A program made the translations under genes and the position numbers. A stretch of 64,000 nucleotides of DNA, taken from the NCBI GenBank assembly GCA_039805905.1, contig JBDIVM010000004.1:1-64000 (forward strand), given 5' to 3'. This document shows positions 45,361 through 54,797 of this stretch, piece by piece. The stretch comes from Thermohalobaculum sp039805905 (GTDB lineage Bacteria; Pseudomonadota; Alphaproteobacteria; Rhodobacterales; Rhodobacteraceae). The notes beneath the pieces are model-generated. The model saw nothing but the letters and a program-made list of their open reading frames with translations. It did not search any database and was not told where the DNA came from. Each line of letters begins with the position of its first letter. Position 1 is the first letter of the stretch.

Positions 45361-46230
45361 ATGGTCGAACTCCTGGCGCAGACCGGCCTCAACGCGATCT
45401 ATGCCGCCAGCTACCTGTCGCTGGTGGCAGTGGGGCTGGTACTGATCTTCGGCGTCATGGGCGTGATCAACTTCGCCCATGGCGAGCTGTTCATGGCCGG
45501 CGCCTATTGTGTCGTCGCGCTCTATGCCGGCCAGGGATTCCCGTTTCTTCTGGCGGTCGCGGCGGGCCTGGTCTTCGTTGGCGTGCTCGGGCTCGCCATG
45601 GAGCGGGCGCTGTTCCGGCCTCTGCGCGACAATCCGCTGGGCGGGCTCGTCGCCTCGATCGGCTTCCTGATGATCCTGCAGGCGCTGGCGGTGATGGGCT
45701 TCGGGGTCAGGATGGAGCACATCCCGCCCGTCACCCAGGAGGTAATCGTCTTCTCCGACAAGGTGCGGCTGCCCTGGCCGAGGCTCTGGGTGGTGATCGC
45801 GGCGGTGGTGCTGCTGACCGCGCTCTGGCTGTTCCTGAAGCGGACCCGCTTCGGCTGGGCGCTCAGGGCGAGCGCGCAGGACCCCGAGGCGGCGGCGCTG
45901 CAGGGCATCTCGATCAACCAGACGGCGCGGCTCGCCATGTTCATCGGCGCCGGCCTTGCCGGGGTCGCGGGCGCCCTGGCCGCGCCGCTGGTATCGGTCA
46001 ATCCGCATATGGGGCATTCGGTGATCGTCGCCGCCTTCATCGTCATCATCGTCGGCGGGGTCGGATCGCTGGAAGGGGCGGTAGTGGCCTCGGTTGCCTA
46101 TGCCTTCATCAACACGGTCGTCACGACCTTCTGGGACGGGGTGATCGCCGACATCGTGGGCCTCCTGCTGATGCTGGCCGTTCTGATCCTGAAGCCGACC
46201 GGCCTGTTCGGGACCGCCGACCGTGCCTAG
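45361..46230 (+). CDS. livH: ABC transporter permease, LivH type
   Basis: This 289-residue integral membrane protein has the LivH pattern: GLNAIYAASYLSLVAVGLVL at the N-terminus, GVINFAHGELFMAGAY, and the EAA-like loop QDPEAAALQGISINQTARL. It forms the membrane channel together with LivM. It follows the binding-protein gene after 75 bp, and its stop overlaps the livM start by 8 bp. Confidence 0.92.
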   Translation: MVELLAQTGLNAIYAASYLSLVAVGLVLIFGVMGVINFAHGELFMAGAYCVVALYAGQGFPFLLAVAAGLVFVGVLGLAMERALFRPLRDNPLGGLVASIGFLMILQALAVMGFGVRMEHIPPVTQEVIVFSDKVRLPWPRLWVVIAAVVLLTALWLFLKRTRFGWALRASAQDPEAAALQGISINQTARLAMFIGAGLAGVAGALAAPLVSVNPHMGHSVIVAAFIVIIVGGVGSLEGAVVASVAYAFINTVVTTFWDGVIADIVGLLLMLAVLILKPTGLFGTADRA

Positions 46231-47233
46231 GTGGCTCGTCTGGCCAGGTCTCGCCGCCGCGCTCCTGCTGCTGCCGCACGGACTCAGCTTCTCGCAGCAG
46301 GAGATCCTGGTCTTCCTGACCATCAACGTGCTGCTGGTCGCGTCGTACCGGCTGCTGACGCTGACGGGCGAGTGGTCGCTCGGGCACGTGGTCATCATGG
46401 GGGTCGGCGCCTATTCCTCGGCGCTCCACAGCAAGCTCTTCGGCATTCCGGTGCCGCTCTCGATGCTCCTCGGCGCCGGCACGGCGGCGCTGATCGCCAT
46501 GGGGCTGAGCTTCCCGCTGTTCCGGATGAAGGGGTTCTACTTCCTGATCGGCTCGTTTGCCGCGGGCGAGGTGATCCGGCTGTTGTGGAAGCGGTTCCGC
46601 GACCCCTTCGGCGGACCGAAGGGGCTGAAGGGCATCGAGCCGATGCCGAATTTCGACCTCGGCATCTGGCGGTTCGATTTCTTCGAGCCGGTCAGCTACT
46701 ACTATTTCGCGCTGGTCGTTGTCGGCATCTGCCTCTGGATCCTGTGGCGGATCGAGCGCTCGCCGGTCGGGCTGACCTTCCACGCGGTGCACTGGCAGGA
46801 CAAGCTCGCGGAGGCATCGGGCGTGAACGTCAGGGCCTACCGGACGCTCGCCTTCGTCATCGCCAGCGGGTTTGCCGGGCTCGCGGGGGCGCTGCTGGCG
46901 CACTACATCGGCACCATCAATCCCCAGAGCTTCGACGTGGAGCAGATGGTCTTCGTGCTCACCTGGGCGATCGTCGGCGGCACCGCGACCTTCTACGGTC
47001 CGATCCTGGGCTGCATCGTGCTGACCGTCCTGAACGACATCGTGCTGAGGGCCCTGAACGAGATCGCCAGGGGCACCTGGCTCGCCGTCGTCGATTTCGA
47101 CCAGGCGCGCCCGCTGATCTACGGTCTCCTGCTGATCTGCTCGGTGCTGTTCCTGCCGAAGGGGCTCGAGAGCGTGGTCCAGCGCCTTCTGGCGCGGCGC
47201 ACGGCGTCGGTGCGCGCGGAGGAGGCGGCATGA
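46223..47233 (+). CDS. livM: ABC transporter permease, LivM type
   Basis: This protein of 336 residues has about eight hydrophobic segments and the LivM-type cytoplasmic loop DKLAEASGVNVRAYRTLAFV. The start is GTG at 46223, inside the end of livH (8-bp overlap). Its stop overlaps livG as ATGA. The C-terminal tail after residue 315 is Arg-rich. Confidence 0.92.
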   Translation: MPRWLVWPGLAAALLLLPHGLSFSQQEILVFLTINVLLVASYRLLTLTGEWSLGHVVIMGVGAYSSALHSKLFGIPVPLSMLLGAGTAALIAMGLSFPLFRMKGFYFLIGSFAAGEVIRLLWKRFRDPFGGPKGLKGIEPMPNFDLGIWRFDFFEPVSYYYFALVVVGICLWILWRIERSPVGLTFHAVHWQDKLAEASGVNVRAYRTLAFVIASGFAGLAGALLAHYIGTINPQSFDVEQMVFVLTWAIVGGTATFYGPILGCIVLTVLNDIVLRALNEIARGTWLAVVDFDQARPLIYGLLLICSVLFLPKGLESVVQRLLARRTASVRAEEAA

Positions 47234-48000
47234 CCGTCCCGTTCCTGGAGGCCGAGGGGCTGACCATGCGCTTTGGCGGCCTTACCGCCGTCGATGCGCT
47301 GAGCTTTCGGGTCGAGCACGGCGTCATCCACGGGCTGATCGGTCCCAACGGGGCGGGCAAGACCACGACCTTCAACATGATCTCGGGCTTCTACCGGCCG
47401 ACCGCGGGCCAGGTGCGGCTCCGGGGCGAGGTGATCTCGGGGCTCCACATGTACGAGGTGGCGCGCCGCGGCGTGGTCAGGACCTTCCAGCACTCGACGC
47501 TGTTCGCAGAACTGACCGTGATGCAGAACGCGCTGGTCGGCACGCATATGAGCTTCCGTCCCAACATCTTCGCAGCCCTCACCGGCTGGGACCAAGAGGA
47601 CCGGCGCGGCGCGAAGGCGCGGGCGAAGGAGGCACTGGACTTCTTCGGCCTGCTGCACCTCGCCGGCACGCGCGCAGGCGACCTGCCGCATGGCCACCAG
47701 CGGGCGCTCGGCATGGCGGTGGCGATGGCGGCCCGGCCGGACGTGGTGCTGCTGGACGAACCCTTCACCGGCATGAACCCGGAAGAGACCAACCGGATGA
47801 TGGCGCTGATGTTCAAGCTCCGCGACTCCGGCATCACCATCCTGATCGTCGAGCACGACATGCACGCCATCATGGGGCTCTGCGACCGGATCACGGTGAT
47901 GAACTTCGGACGTCTCCTGACCGAGGGGACGCCGCAGCAGATCCGCAGCCACCCGGACGTCATCGCCGCCTATCTCGGAGGCGCGCGCCATGTTGCTTGA
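47230..48000 (+). CDS. livG: ABC transporter ATP-binding protein, LivG type
   Basis: This 256-residue ATPase has Walker A GPNGAGKTT, Walker B VVLLDEP followed by FTGMNPEE, and the H-loop in IVEHDMHAIM. The signature motif reads LPHGHQRALGMA, a variant of the usual LPYGQQR. The C-terminal segment ending VIAAYLGG is the LivG-type tail. It overlaps livM (ATGA) and livF (11 bp). Confidence 0.93.
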   Translation: MTVPFLEAEGLTMRFGGLTAVDALSFRVEHGVIHGLIGPNGAGKTTTFNMISGFYRPTAGQVRLRGEVISGLHMYEVARRGVVRTFQHSTLFAELTVMQNALVGTHMSFRPNIFAALTGWDQEDRRGAKARAKEALDFFGLLHLAGTRAGDLPHGHQRALGMAVAMAARPDVVLLDEPFTGMNPEETNRMMALMFKLRDSGITILIVEHDMHAIMGLCDRITVMNFGRLLTEGTPQQIRSHPDVIAAYLGGARHVA

Positions 48001-48709
48001 AATTCGCGGCGCCTCGGTCAGCTATGGCAAGGTCTCGGCGATCCGGAACATTTCGATGAGCGTGCCCGATCACGGCGCGAAGGGCAGCATCGTCACGATC
48101 ATCGGCGGCAACGGGGCCGGCAAGACGACCACGCTCCGGGCGATCTCCGGGCTCGCGCCGCTGAAGTCCGGCGAGATCCGCTTCGGCGGGGAGCGGATCG
48201 ACACGCTCTCCGCCGACCGGATCGTCGCCCGCGGCATCGCCCATGTGCCCGAGGGGCGGCGCATCTTCAAGGATCTGACCGTCGAGGAGAACCTGCGCAC
48301 CGGCGCATACCTTCGCCGCGACCGCGACGGGATCGAGGGCGACCTCGATCTCACCTTCAGCCGGTTCCCGCGGCTGCGTGAGAGGCGCCGGCAACTCGCC
48401 AAGACCCTGTCCGGCGGCGAGCAGCAGATGCTGGCGATCGGCCGCGCGCTGATGTCGAAGCCGCGGCTCCTCCTGATGGATGAGCCATCGATGGGACTTG
48501 CTCCGATCATCGTCGAGGAGATCGCGGGGATCGTCGAGGAAATCAGCCGGCAAGGGGTGCCGGTGGTGCTGGTCGAGCAGAACGCCGAACTGGCGCTCGA
48601 CCTCGCCGACTACGCCTATGTGCTCGAGACGGGCGACCTGGCGATCGAAGGCCCGGCCGCGGAGCTTCACGGCAACGAGCATGTCCGCGCCGCCTATCTC
48701 GGCATCTGA
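47990..48709 (+). CDS. livF: ABC transporter ATP-binding protein, LivF type
   Basis: This 239-residue ATPase has Walker A GGNGAGKTTT, signature LSGGEQQML, Walker B LLLMDEPSMGLAP and the family C-terminus VRAAYLGI. It pairs with LivG to power import. It overlaps the end of livG by 11 bp and closes the five-gene transporter operon. Confidence 0.93.
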   Translation: MLLEIRGASVSYGKVSAIRNISMSVPDHGAKGSIVTIIGGNGAGKTTTLRAISGLAPLKSGEIRFGGERIDTLSADRIVARGIAHVPEGRRIFKDLTVEENLRTGAYLRRDRDGIEGDLDLTFSRFPRLRERRRQLAKTLSGGEQQMLAIGRALMSKPRLLLMDEPSMGLAPIIVEEIAGIVEEISRQGVPVVLVEQNAELALDLADYAYVLETGDLAIEGPAAELHGNEHVRAAYLGI

Positions 48710-48761
48710 GCCGGCCCGACCCGTTGCCGCCGGTGCGCCGCCTCTGCTAGAGCGGCAGGCC

Positions 48762-49397
48762 ATGAAGACCGCCGCCAGACCCGCCAGCGATCCCGCCCCC
48801 GGCGATCCCGCCGTCGAGCGCAGGGCGGCGCGCCGCGCCGGCTGGCGGCGGGCGGACATCGCCTGGGAGCAGCTCCAGGACGAGGGCAACCGGCTCTGGG
48901 ACGAGGGCGACCGCGACGCTGCGGCCAGGCGGTTCCGGCAGGCGGGCTGGGTCGCCTTCTTCCGGTTCCGCCGCAGCGATCCCCGCTGGGCCACGACCGA
49001 AGCCAATCTGGCGTCGGTGGACCGCCTTGCCGGTCGCGAGGACCGGGCACGAGCCCGCTACGCCCGCGCCCGGCGGGCCTGGGATGGTGTCGGGCGCTTC
49101 ATCGCGACGATGCAGATAGCCCCGCGCGCCCGCTCGTCCTTGTTCCACCTGCGGATGGAGGCACGGCATCTGGAGACCTTTCGCCAGAACACGAGGGTGC
49201 GCATGACCGTCTTCGCCCGCGAGGCCGCTGCGGCGCTGGCCGCGATCGAGTCCGGCCAGCCGGTGCGGACCCGGCACTACGGCCGCTGGAAGGCCGAAAA
49301 GCTGCCGGTTTTCGACGACACCCGCAAGCTGCTTGCGGCGGCGCTGCTGATCGCCGTGCCCGAGAACGGCGCGGCCGGGCCGACGGGGAGCGGCTGA
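48762..49397 (+). CDS. Hypothetical protein, helical, TPR-like
   Basis: This protein of 211 residues matches no family I can name. Residues 30-110 form amphipathic helices resembling one or two tetratricopeptide units (EQLQDEGNRLWDEGDRDAAA, then WATTEANLASVDRLAGREDRARARYARARRAW split over two helices). It is rich in Arg and Ala and has no signal or membrane segment. It begins 52 bp after livF on the same strand. Codon use matches its neighbours, so I take it as a real gene. Function is unknown. Confidence 0.65.
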   Translation: MKTAARPASDPAPGDPAVERRAARRAGWRRADIAWEQLQDEGNRLWDEGDRDAAARRFRQAGWVAFFRFRRSDPRWATTEANLASVDRLAGREDRARARYARARRAWDGVGRFIATMQIAPRARSSLFHLRMEARHLETFRQNTRVRMTVFAREAAAALAAIESGQPVRTRHYGRWKAEKLPVFDDTRKLLAAALLIAVPENGAAGPTGSG

Positions 49398-49517
49398 GGC
49401 GGCCGGAGCCGTCCCGCCGATCATCCCGCCGACCAGCACGATGCCGCGCCGCTCTGCCATTCCCCGCCTCGAGCGTCCCTGATAAGTATCGGTACCGGGA
49501 AGCACAGGAAGGGCCGG

Positions 49518-50366
49518 ATGGAAACTGTCCGCACCGTCGCCGATCTGCGTGCCCGGGTCCGCGGCTGGCGGGCGGCGGGCGAGGCGGTCGCCCTGGTTCC
49601 CACCATGGGCGCGCTGCACGAGGGGCATCTCAGCCTGGTGGCGCTGGGCCGGGTTCATGCCCGCCGGGTGGTCGCGACGATCTTCGTCAACCCGACCCAG
49701 TTCGGCCGGAACGAGGACCTCGCCGCCTATCCCCGCGACGAGGCGGGCGATGCCGCGATGCTGTCGGGGGCGGGCTGCGATCTGCTGTTTTCGCCCGCGG
49801 TCGCCGAGATGTACCCGCCCGGCTTCTCGACCCGGGTCATCGTGGACGGGCTGACCGGGTGCCTCTGTGGCCTGGTGCGCCCCGGGCATTTCGACGGGGT
49901 GGCGCAGGTCGTGACCAAGCTGCTGAACCAGGCCGGGGCCGATGTGGCGGTCTTCGGCGAGAAGGACTGGCAGCAGCTTGCCGTGATCCGGCGGATGGCC
50001 CGCGACCTGGACATCCCGACCCGCATCCTCGGCGCGCCGACGGTCCGCGAGGCGGACGGGATGGCCATGTCGTCGCGCAACCGCTATCTCGACAGCGGGC
50101 AGCGCAGGATCGCCGGTCATCTCAACAAGGTGATCTTCGCCGCAGCGGAACGGATCGCGCTCGGCGCGCCGGTGCCAGCGGAAATGGAGGAATCGGCCGC
50201 CGATCTCCTGAAGGCGGGCTTCGATTCGGTCGATTACGTCGAATGCCGCGTTGCCGAGACCCTCGCCCCGGTGGAGCGCCACGACCCTGCCCGGCCTGCC
50301 CGCGTTTTCGCGGCGGCGTGGCTGGGCAAGGCGCGGCTGATCGACAACGTGCCCGTCGGGGGCTGA
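49518..50366 (+). CDS. panC: Pantoate--beta-alanine ligase
   Basis: This 282-residue cytoplasmic enzyme makes pantothenate from pantoate and beta-alanine through a pantoyl-adenylate. Motifs are VPTMGALHEGHLSLV (the HxGH nucleotide site), FVNPTQFGRNEDLAAYPR, VFGEKDWQQL and GMAMSSRNRYL (KMSKS-like). Normal length. panB is not adjacent. It starts 120 bp after the hypothetical gene, behind a GGAAGGGCC site. Confidence 0.96.
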   Translation: METVRTVADLRARVRGWRAAGEAVALVPTMGALHEGHLSLVALGRVHARRVVATIFVNPTQFGRNEDLAAYPRDEAGDAAMLSGAGCDLLFSPAVAEMYPPGFSTRVIVDGLTGCLCGLVRPGHFDGVAQVVTKLLNQAGADVAVFGEKDWQQLAVIRRMARDLDIPTRILGAPTVREADGMAMSSRNRYLDSGQRRIAGHLNKVIFAAAERIALGAPVPAEMEESAADLLKAGFDSVDYVECRVAETLAPVERHDPARPARVFAAAWLGKARLIDNVPVGG

Positions 50367-50369
50367 GGC

Positions 50370-50837
50370 ATGGAAGCGCTGCGGCGTCTCGACTATCCGC
50401 CCGTCTGGCTGGCGCTGTTCATCGGGCTGGAATGGGTGCTGTCGCTGATCTGGGCGCCGCCCGGCGGCCGGCTGGCCGGGGCCGGCTGGGCGCTGGTGGT
50501 GGCGGCGCTGGCGCTCACCGCCTGGGCCGCGCTGGCCTTCCTCCGGGCGCGGACAACCATCGTTCCGCGCCAGTCGCCGAACGCGCTCGTCGATACCGGC
50601 CCCTACCGGTTCTCGCGCAATCCGATCTATCTGGCCGACCTGATGATCCTGGCGGGTGCCGCCCTGATCCTCGGCGCGCCGCATGCGCTGGTGCTGGTCG
50701 AACCGTTCCGGCGCATTCTCCTGAAACGGTTCGTCCTGCCCGAGGAGGGGGTCCTGGAACGGGATCTGGGCGACGCCTACCGCGTCTACAAGGCACGGGT
50801 TCCGCGCTGGCTCGGACGCCCCGCGGGGCCTCACTGA
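50370..50837 (+). CDS. Small membrane methyltransferase (isoprenylcysteine methyltransferase-like)
   Basis: This 155-residue protein has about four membrane segments and the C-terminal SAM-binding pattern of the ICMT/phospholipid methyltransferase family: LVDTGPYRFSRNPIYLADLM, EPFRRILLKRFVLPEEG and FGDAYRVYK-like DLGDAYRVYKARVPRW. Bacterial members methylate small molecules or membrane lipids of unknown identity. It starts 3 bp after panC, so the two are co-transcribed, and it overlaps the convergent esterase gene by 7 bp. Confidence 0.85.
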   Translation: MEALRRLDYPPVWLALFIGLEWVLSLIWAPPGGRLAGAGWALVVAALALTAWAALAFLRARTTIVPRQSPNALVDTGPYRFSRNPIYLADLMILAGAALILGAPHALVLVEPFRRILLKRFVLPEEGVLERDLGDAYRVYKARVPRWLGRPAGPH

Positions 50838-51676
50838 TCGGCCAGGCGCGCCTCGAACCAGTCGAGCGCCCGGTCGAGCCATCCATCGGGCAGGCGGTGC
50901 CCGCCGCGGTGCAGCATCAGGTCGAGCGCGCCGCCGGGACAGTGGCTCCAGTGCCGGAGCCAGAGGTCGTCCTCGCTGGAGGTCGGGGCCGTGTCCGGCA
51001 TCTGCGGATTGCAGCCGAGCGCGGCACGCAGGATCCTGAGGCTCGCGAAGGTATCGCCCTGGGTCAGGGTGCCGCCGGCGACGGCCCTGCCTTCGAGCGG
51101 GACGGTGCGGTCCGACCAGCCATGCGTGTGAAAGAGGTCGACCGGACCGGCGCAGCGCTCGGGCAGCGGCTCCCAGAACGCGCCCGCGACCGGCGCATAG
51201 GCGCGCGCCAGACGCGGCGCATGGCAGGCCACGTCCCAGACCATCGATCCGCCGCGCGAGAAGCCCGTCAGCAGGATGCGGCCGCGGTCCACGCCGTGCG
51301 CGGCGGCGTCGTCGAGTACCTCGGCCAGGAAGGCGATGTCGTCGCGTCCGTATTGCCGCCCGTCGCGCACGGCCCAGTTCTTCTGCTCGCGCTGGGCCGA
51401 GGTCCGCTCGCCCTCCGGGGCGATCAGTGCATAGCCGCGCGATCCCAGCTCCGCCAGCATGCCCGCGTTCTTCATCACGCCCTCGGACGAGCCGCCCCAG
51501 CCGTGCAGGAACACCACCGCCGGGACAGGCCCGCCCTCGATTCCGGGCGGCAGGGCAAGGCGGTAGAAGCCGTGGGCCGTCACGCACTCGCCCGCGGGCG
51601 TGCCGCAGGGCTCGGCCGCCCGCGCACCGGCACCGGCAGCGACGGCAAGGCAGACAAAGGCCGCGATCAGGCGCAT
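50831..51676 (-). CDS. Secreted alpha/beta-hydrolase, PHB-depolymerase/LpqC-like
   Basis: This protein of 281 residues has a signal peptide (about 1-20, MRLIAAFVCLAVAAGAGARA) and the alpha/beta-hydrolase core: oxyanion segment VFLHGWGGSSE, nucleophile elbow GFSRGGS, acid region HTHGWSDRTVP and a C-terminal His in RGGHRLPDGW. It resembles polyhydroxybutyrate depolymerase-like esterases. It probably acts in the periplasm on an ester. Start 51676 is the ATG in front of the signal peptide. Confidence 0.85.
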   Translation of the reverse strand: MRLIAAFVCLAVAAGAGARAAEPCGTPAGECVTAHGFYRLALPPGIEGGPVPAVVFLHGWGGSSEGVMKNAGMLAELGSRGYALIAPEGERTSAQREQKNWAVRDGRQYGRDDIAFLAEVLDDAAAHGVDRGRILLTGFSRGGSMVWDVACHAPRLARAYAPVAGAFWEPLPERCAGPVDLFHTHGWSDRTVPLEGRAVAGGTLTQGDTFASLRILRAALGCNPQMPDTAPTSSEDDLWLRHWSHCPGGALDLMLHRGGHRLPDGWLDRALDWFEARLADQ

Positions 51677-51792
51677 GGTTTTCCCCGTTGGTCCGGCCGG
51701 GACGGATCGCCCGGCCAGTCCTGGCGGAGGATATCGCCCGCCGCGCGCGGGAAAAGAGGGGATCATGCGGAATTGACCGGGTTGAGGTCCTT

Positions 51793-52578
51793 CTACCGCC
51801 CCTTCCAGACCGGGTCGCGCTTCTCGGCGAAGGCCAGCGCTCCTTCCTTGTTGTCCTCGGAGCCGTAGAGGATGTCGACGGTACGGAACTGGCGCCGGGT
51901 GATGCGGTTGAGCGCGTCCTGGAACGTCATGTCCTCGGCCTCGCGCACCACCTCCTTGATCGCGGCATAGACCAGCGGCGGGCCGGATTCGAGCAGGCGG
52001 GCCAGTTCCCAGGCCTTGGGCAGGAGCTCGTCCGGCCTGCAGATCTCGCGGATCAGCCCCCACTGCTTCGCCTCGTGGACGTCGAACCAGCGCCCCGTCA
52101 GCAGCAGGTCCATGGCGACGTGGTAGGGGATGCGCTTGGGCAGCTTCAGCGAGGCCGCGTCGGCGATGGTGCCCGAGCGGATCTCCGGCAGCGCGAAGGT
52201 GGCGGTCTCGGAGGCGAGGATCAGGTCGCAGGAGATGGCGAGCTCGAGCCCGCCGCCGCAGCAGATGCCGTTGACCGCGCAGATCACCGGCTTGTTCATG
52301 TGCGGCAGTTCCTGCAGCCCGCCGAAGCCCCCGACGCCGTAGTCGCCGTCGACCGCGTCGCCGGCGGCCGCCGCCTTCAGATCCCAGCCGGGGCAGAAGA
52401 ACTTCTCGCCCTCGGCGCGCAGGATGGCGACGCGCAGGGCGGGGTCGTCGCGGAAGGCGCGGAAGGCCTCGCCCATGATGCGCGAGGTCCTGAGGTCGAT
52501 GGCATTTGCCTTCGGCCGGTCGAGCGTGACCTCGAGGATGCCGCCCTCGCGGCGCGTCCTGATGGGGGTGCCGGTCAT
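51793..52578 (-). CDS. caiD: Carnitinyl-CoA dehydratase / enoyl-CoA hydratase
   Basis: This 261-residue crotonase-family protein has the oxyanion-hole elements FCPGWDLKAAAAGD and VNGICCGGGLELAISCDLI, and LPEIRSGTIADAASLKLPKRI, matching CaiD. It adds water to crotonobetainyl-CoA to give carnitinyl-CoA. It is the last gene of the carnitine operon and starts 1 bp after the CoA-ligase stop. Context with cdhC and carnitine dehydrogenase favours CaiD over a generic hydratase. Confidence 0.87.
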   Translation of the reverse strand: MTGTPIRTRREGGILEVTLDRPKANAIDLRTSRIMGEAFRAFRDDPALRVAILRAEGEKFFCPGWDLKAAAAGDAVDGDYGVGGFGGLQELPHMNKPVICAVNGICCGGGLELAISCDLILASETATFALPEIRSGTIADAASLKLPKRIPYHVAMDLLLTGRWFDVHEAKQWGLIREICRPDELLPKAWELARLLESGPPLVYAAIKEVVREAEDMTFQDALNRITRRQFRTVDILYGSEDNKEGALAFAEKRDPVWKGR

Positions 52579-52579
52579 C

Positions 52580-54625
52580 TCATCCCTCCCTGATCCGGAT
52601 CAGCGCGTCCGCCGCCACCGTGCCGTGCGGCGTGACGATCAGCGGGTTGATGTCGAGCTCCTCGAGCCGGTCGTCGGTCTCGGCGACATAGGCCTGCAGT
52701 GCCAGGCAGGCGGCGACCGCGGCGTCGATATCCGCCTGCGGGCGGCCGCGATAGCCGTGCAGCAGGGGCGCGGTCTTCAGCCCTGCCAGCGCCGCCCGGA
52801 TCTCGGCCTCGCCGGCCGGGATCATCAGCGTCGCGCTGTCGGCGAGGAGCTCGGTCAGGATGCCGCCGGCGCCGATGGTCAGCGTGTAGCCGTAGACCGG
52901 GTCGCGCATCACGCCCAGGATCAGCTCGGCCACCCCGCCCTCGACCATGCGCTCGACGAGGAAGCCCGAAGCATAGTCCATGCCGCGGGCGGCTGCCGCC
53001 ACCTCGTCGGCCGAGCGCAGGTTCAGCCGCACGGCGCCTGCCTCGGTCTTGTGGGCGATGCCACGGCCCTTCAGCACCGCGGGAAAGCCGATCCGGCGGG
53101 CGATGGCGGCGGCTTGCTCCGGCGTCGCGGCGATGGCGCCCTCGGGCACCGGCACGCCGTGGCGCACCAGCGCGGCCTTCGCGGCGGCCTCGTCCAGCAC
53201 GGTCGCCGCGCCGCCCCCGGCGCCGCCCAGCAGCACGGGGGCCGGGGCAGGCTGCGCCCAGGCCTCGTCGATCGCCGCGGCCGCCTCGGCGGCGGCCAGC
53301 GTCTCGTCGATCCCGTGCATCGGCGCGATGCCGTGCGCCGCGAACTGCGCCGCCCGCGCCTCGGGCATGTTCTCGCCGAGCGAGGCGGTGACCGCCACCC
53401 GCGATCCGGTGGCGTCGCGCGCCGCAATGATCGCCTTCACCGTCGGCTCCCAGGCCGCGTCGGTGCAGCGGTCTTCGCGCGGGAAGTCGACGATGAACAT
53501 GGCGAGGTCGAAGCCCGCCGCCAGCATGGCGGTGAAGGTCTGCGTGGTGCGCGCCTCGTCGCCCCAGATATAGGTGTGGTAGTCGAGCGGGTTCGCCACC
53601 GTCACCATCGGCCCGAGCGCGTCGGAGACCGGGCGCTTCTCGGCCTCGGTCAGCGGGCGGAACCGCACGGCGCGGCCCACCGCCGCATCCGCCGCGATGC
53701 TGGCCTCGCCGCCCGAGCACGAGATCGAGGCGAGGTCGCGGCCCGGCAGCGGGCCGAGCACATGGAGGAGCTTCAGCGCCTCGAGGAATTCCGGGATCGA
53801 GCGCAGCGTCGGGATGCCGAGGCGGGTCAGGAAGGCGCGCGAGGCGGCCTCGCCGCCGGCGAGCGAGGCGGTGTGGCTGACGGTCGCCGCCCGCGCTTGC
53901 TCGGAGCGCCCGACCTTGAGCGCCACCACCGGCTTTCGCATCGCCCGCGCCTTCGCCGCCAGCGCCTCGAAGGCGCGGACATCGCCGACACCCTCGATAT
54001 GCAGCCCGACGGCAGTGACGCGCGGGTCGTCCATCACCGCCATCGCCATCTGGGCCAAGCCGGTCTGCGCCTGGTTCCCGGCGGCGACGCAATAGGCCAG
54101 CGGCAGGCCGCGGCGCTGCATGGTCATGTTGATGAGGATGTTCGAGGACTGGGTCAGGATCGCGACCCCGGTCTCGACCCTCGCGCCGCCATGCTGGTCA
54201 GGCCACAAGAGCGCCCCGTCGAGATAGTTGATGAGGCCGTAGCAGTTCGGCCCGAGGATCGGCATGTCGCCCGCCGCCGCGACCAGGCGGGCCTGCAGGT
54301 CGGCGCCGCCCTGGTCCCCGGCCTCCCTGAAGCCGGAGGCGAAGCAGACCGCCCCCCCGGCGCCCCGCGCGGCCAGCTGCGCCACCACCTCGATGGTGAG
54401 GTTGCGGTTGACGCCGACGAAGCTGGCGTCGGGCGCGCCGGGCAGCTCCGCGACCGAGCGGTAGCATCTCAGTCCCCGGATCTCGTCGCGGCTCGGGTGG
54501 ACCGGCCATATCGCGCCGGCAAAGCCCATCTTCTGGCACTGCTCGACCACATTCGGCGCCCAGGCCCCGCCGCCGAAGACGGCGATCGAGCGGGGACGGA
54601 ACAGGCGGGAGAGGTCACGGGTCAT
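52580..54625 (-). CDS. NDP-forming acyl-CoA synthetase (acetate--CoA ligase family)
   Basis: This 681-residue single-chain enzyme joins a CoA-binding domain (LFRPRSIAVFGGG, then the GPNCYGLINY loop), a succinyl-CoA-ligase-like domain with the likely phosphohistidine in VSHTASLAGGE, and a C-terminal ATP-grasp domain (about 480-681, KGRGIAHKTEAGAVRLNL). Given the operon it probably activates gamma-butyrobetaine, crotonobetaine or carnitine to the CoA ester. It takes the place of CaiC (an AMP-forming ligase) or CaiB seen elsewhere. Start 54625 is the ATG at the beginning of conserved sequence. Confidence 0.87.
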   Translation of the reverse strand: MTRDLSRLFRPRSIAVFGGGAWAPNVVEQCQKMGFAGAIWPVHPSRDEIRGLRCYRSVAELPGAPDASFVGVNRNLTIEVVAQLAARGAGGAVCFASGFREAGDQGGADLQARLVAAAGDMPILGPNCYGLINYLDGALLWPDQHGGARVETGVAILTQSSNILINMTMQRRGLPLAYCVAAGNQAQTGLAQMAMAVMDDPRVTAVGLHIEGVGDVRAFEALAAKARAMRKPVVALKVGRSEQARAATVSHTASLAGGEAASRAFLTRLGIPTLRSIPEFLEALKLLHVLGPLPGRDLASISCSGGEASIAADAAVGRAVRFRPLTEAEKRPVSDALGPMVTVANPLDYHTYIWGDEARTTQTFTAMLAAGFDLAMFIVDFPREDRCTDAAWEPTVKAIIAARDATGSRVAVTASLGENMPEARAAQFAAHGIAPMHGIDETLAAAEAAAAIDEAWAQPAPAPVLLGGAGGGAATVLDEAAAKAALVRHGVPVPEGAIAATPEQAAAIARRIGFPAVLKGRGIAHKTEAGAVRLNLRSADEVAAAARGMDYASGFLVERMVEGGVAELILGVMRDPVYGYTLTIGAGGILTELLADSATLMIPAGEAEIRAALAGLKTAPLLHGYRGRPQADIDAAVAACLALQAYVAETDDRLEELDINPLIVTPHGTVAADALIRIREG

Positions 54626-54732
54626 GGGCGGTGCGGGCGCCTGTGGCAGCCTCCTCCCCAACCTCGGCCCGCCAGCGGGAAGGGTTCTGCGGGGGCCTCG
54701 ATCCCATGCACCGCGCAGGGTGCAAAGCGCCT

Positions 54733-54772
54733 CCCTCCCCCCTCGTGGGGGAGGGATGGGGAGAGGGGGTCG
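54733..54772 (+). repeat. 40-bp hairpin repeat, copy 1
   Basis: CCCTCCCCC and GGGGGAGGG form a perfect hairpin (54733-54755) with loop CTCGT, followed by a GGGGAGAGGGGG tail. It matches copy 2 (55161-55200), which is in the opposite orientation, at 35 of 40 positions. The two copies flank the DUF559 gene. Confidence 0.75.
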
Positions 54773-54797
54773 CGACTGTCCGGCAAGCCCGAACGGA

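Noticed and set aside
48747..51587. 946-codon minus-strand open frame
   Set aside because: Crosses panC, the membrane methyltransferase and part of the esterase in the wrong frame; no domains.
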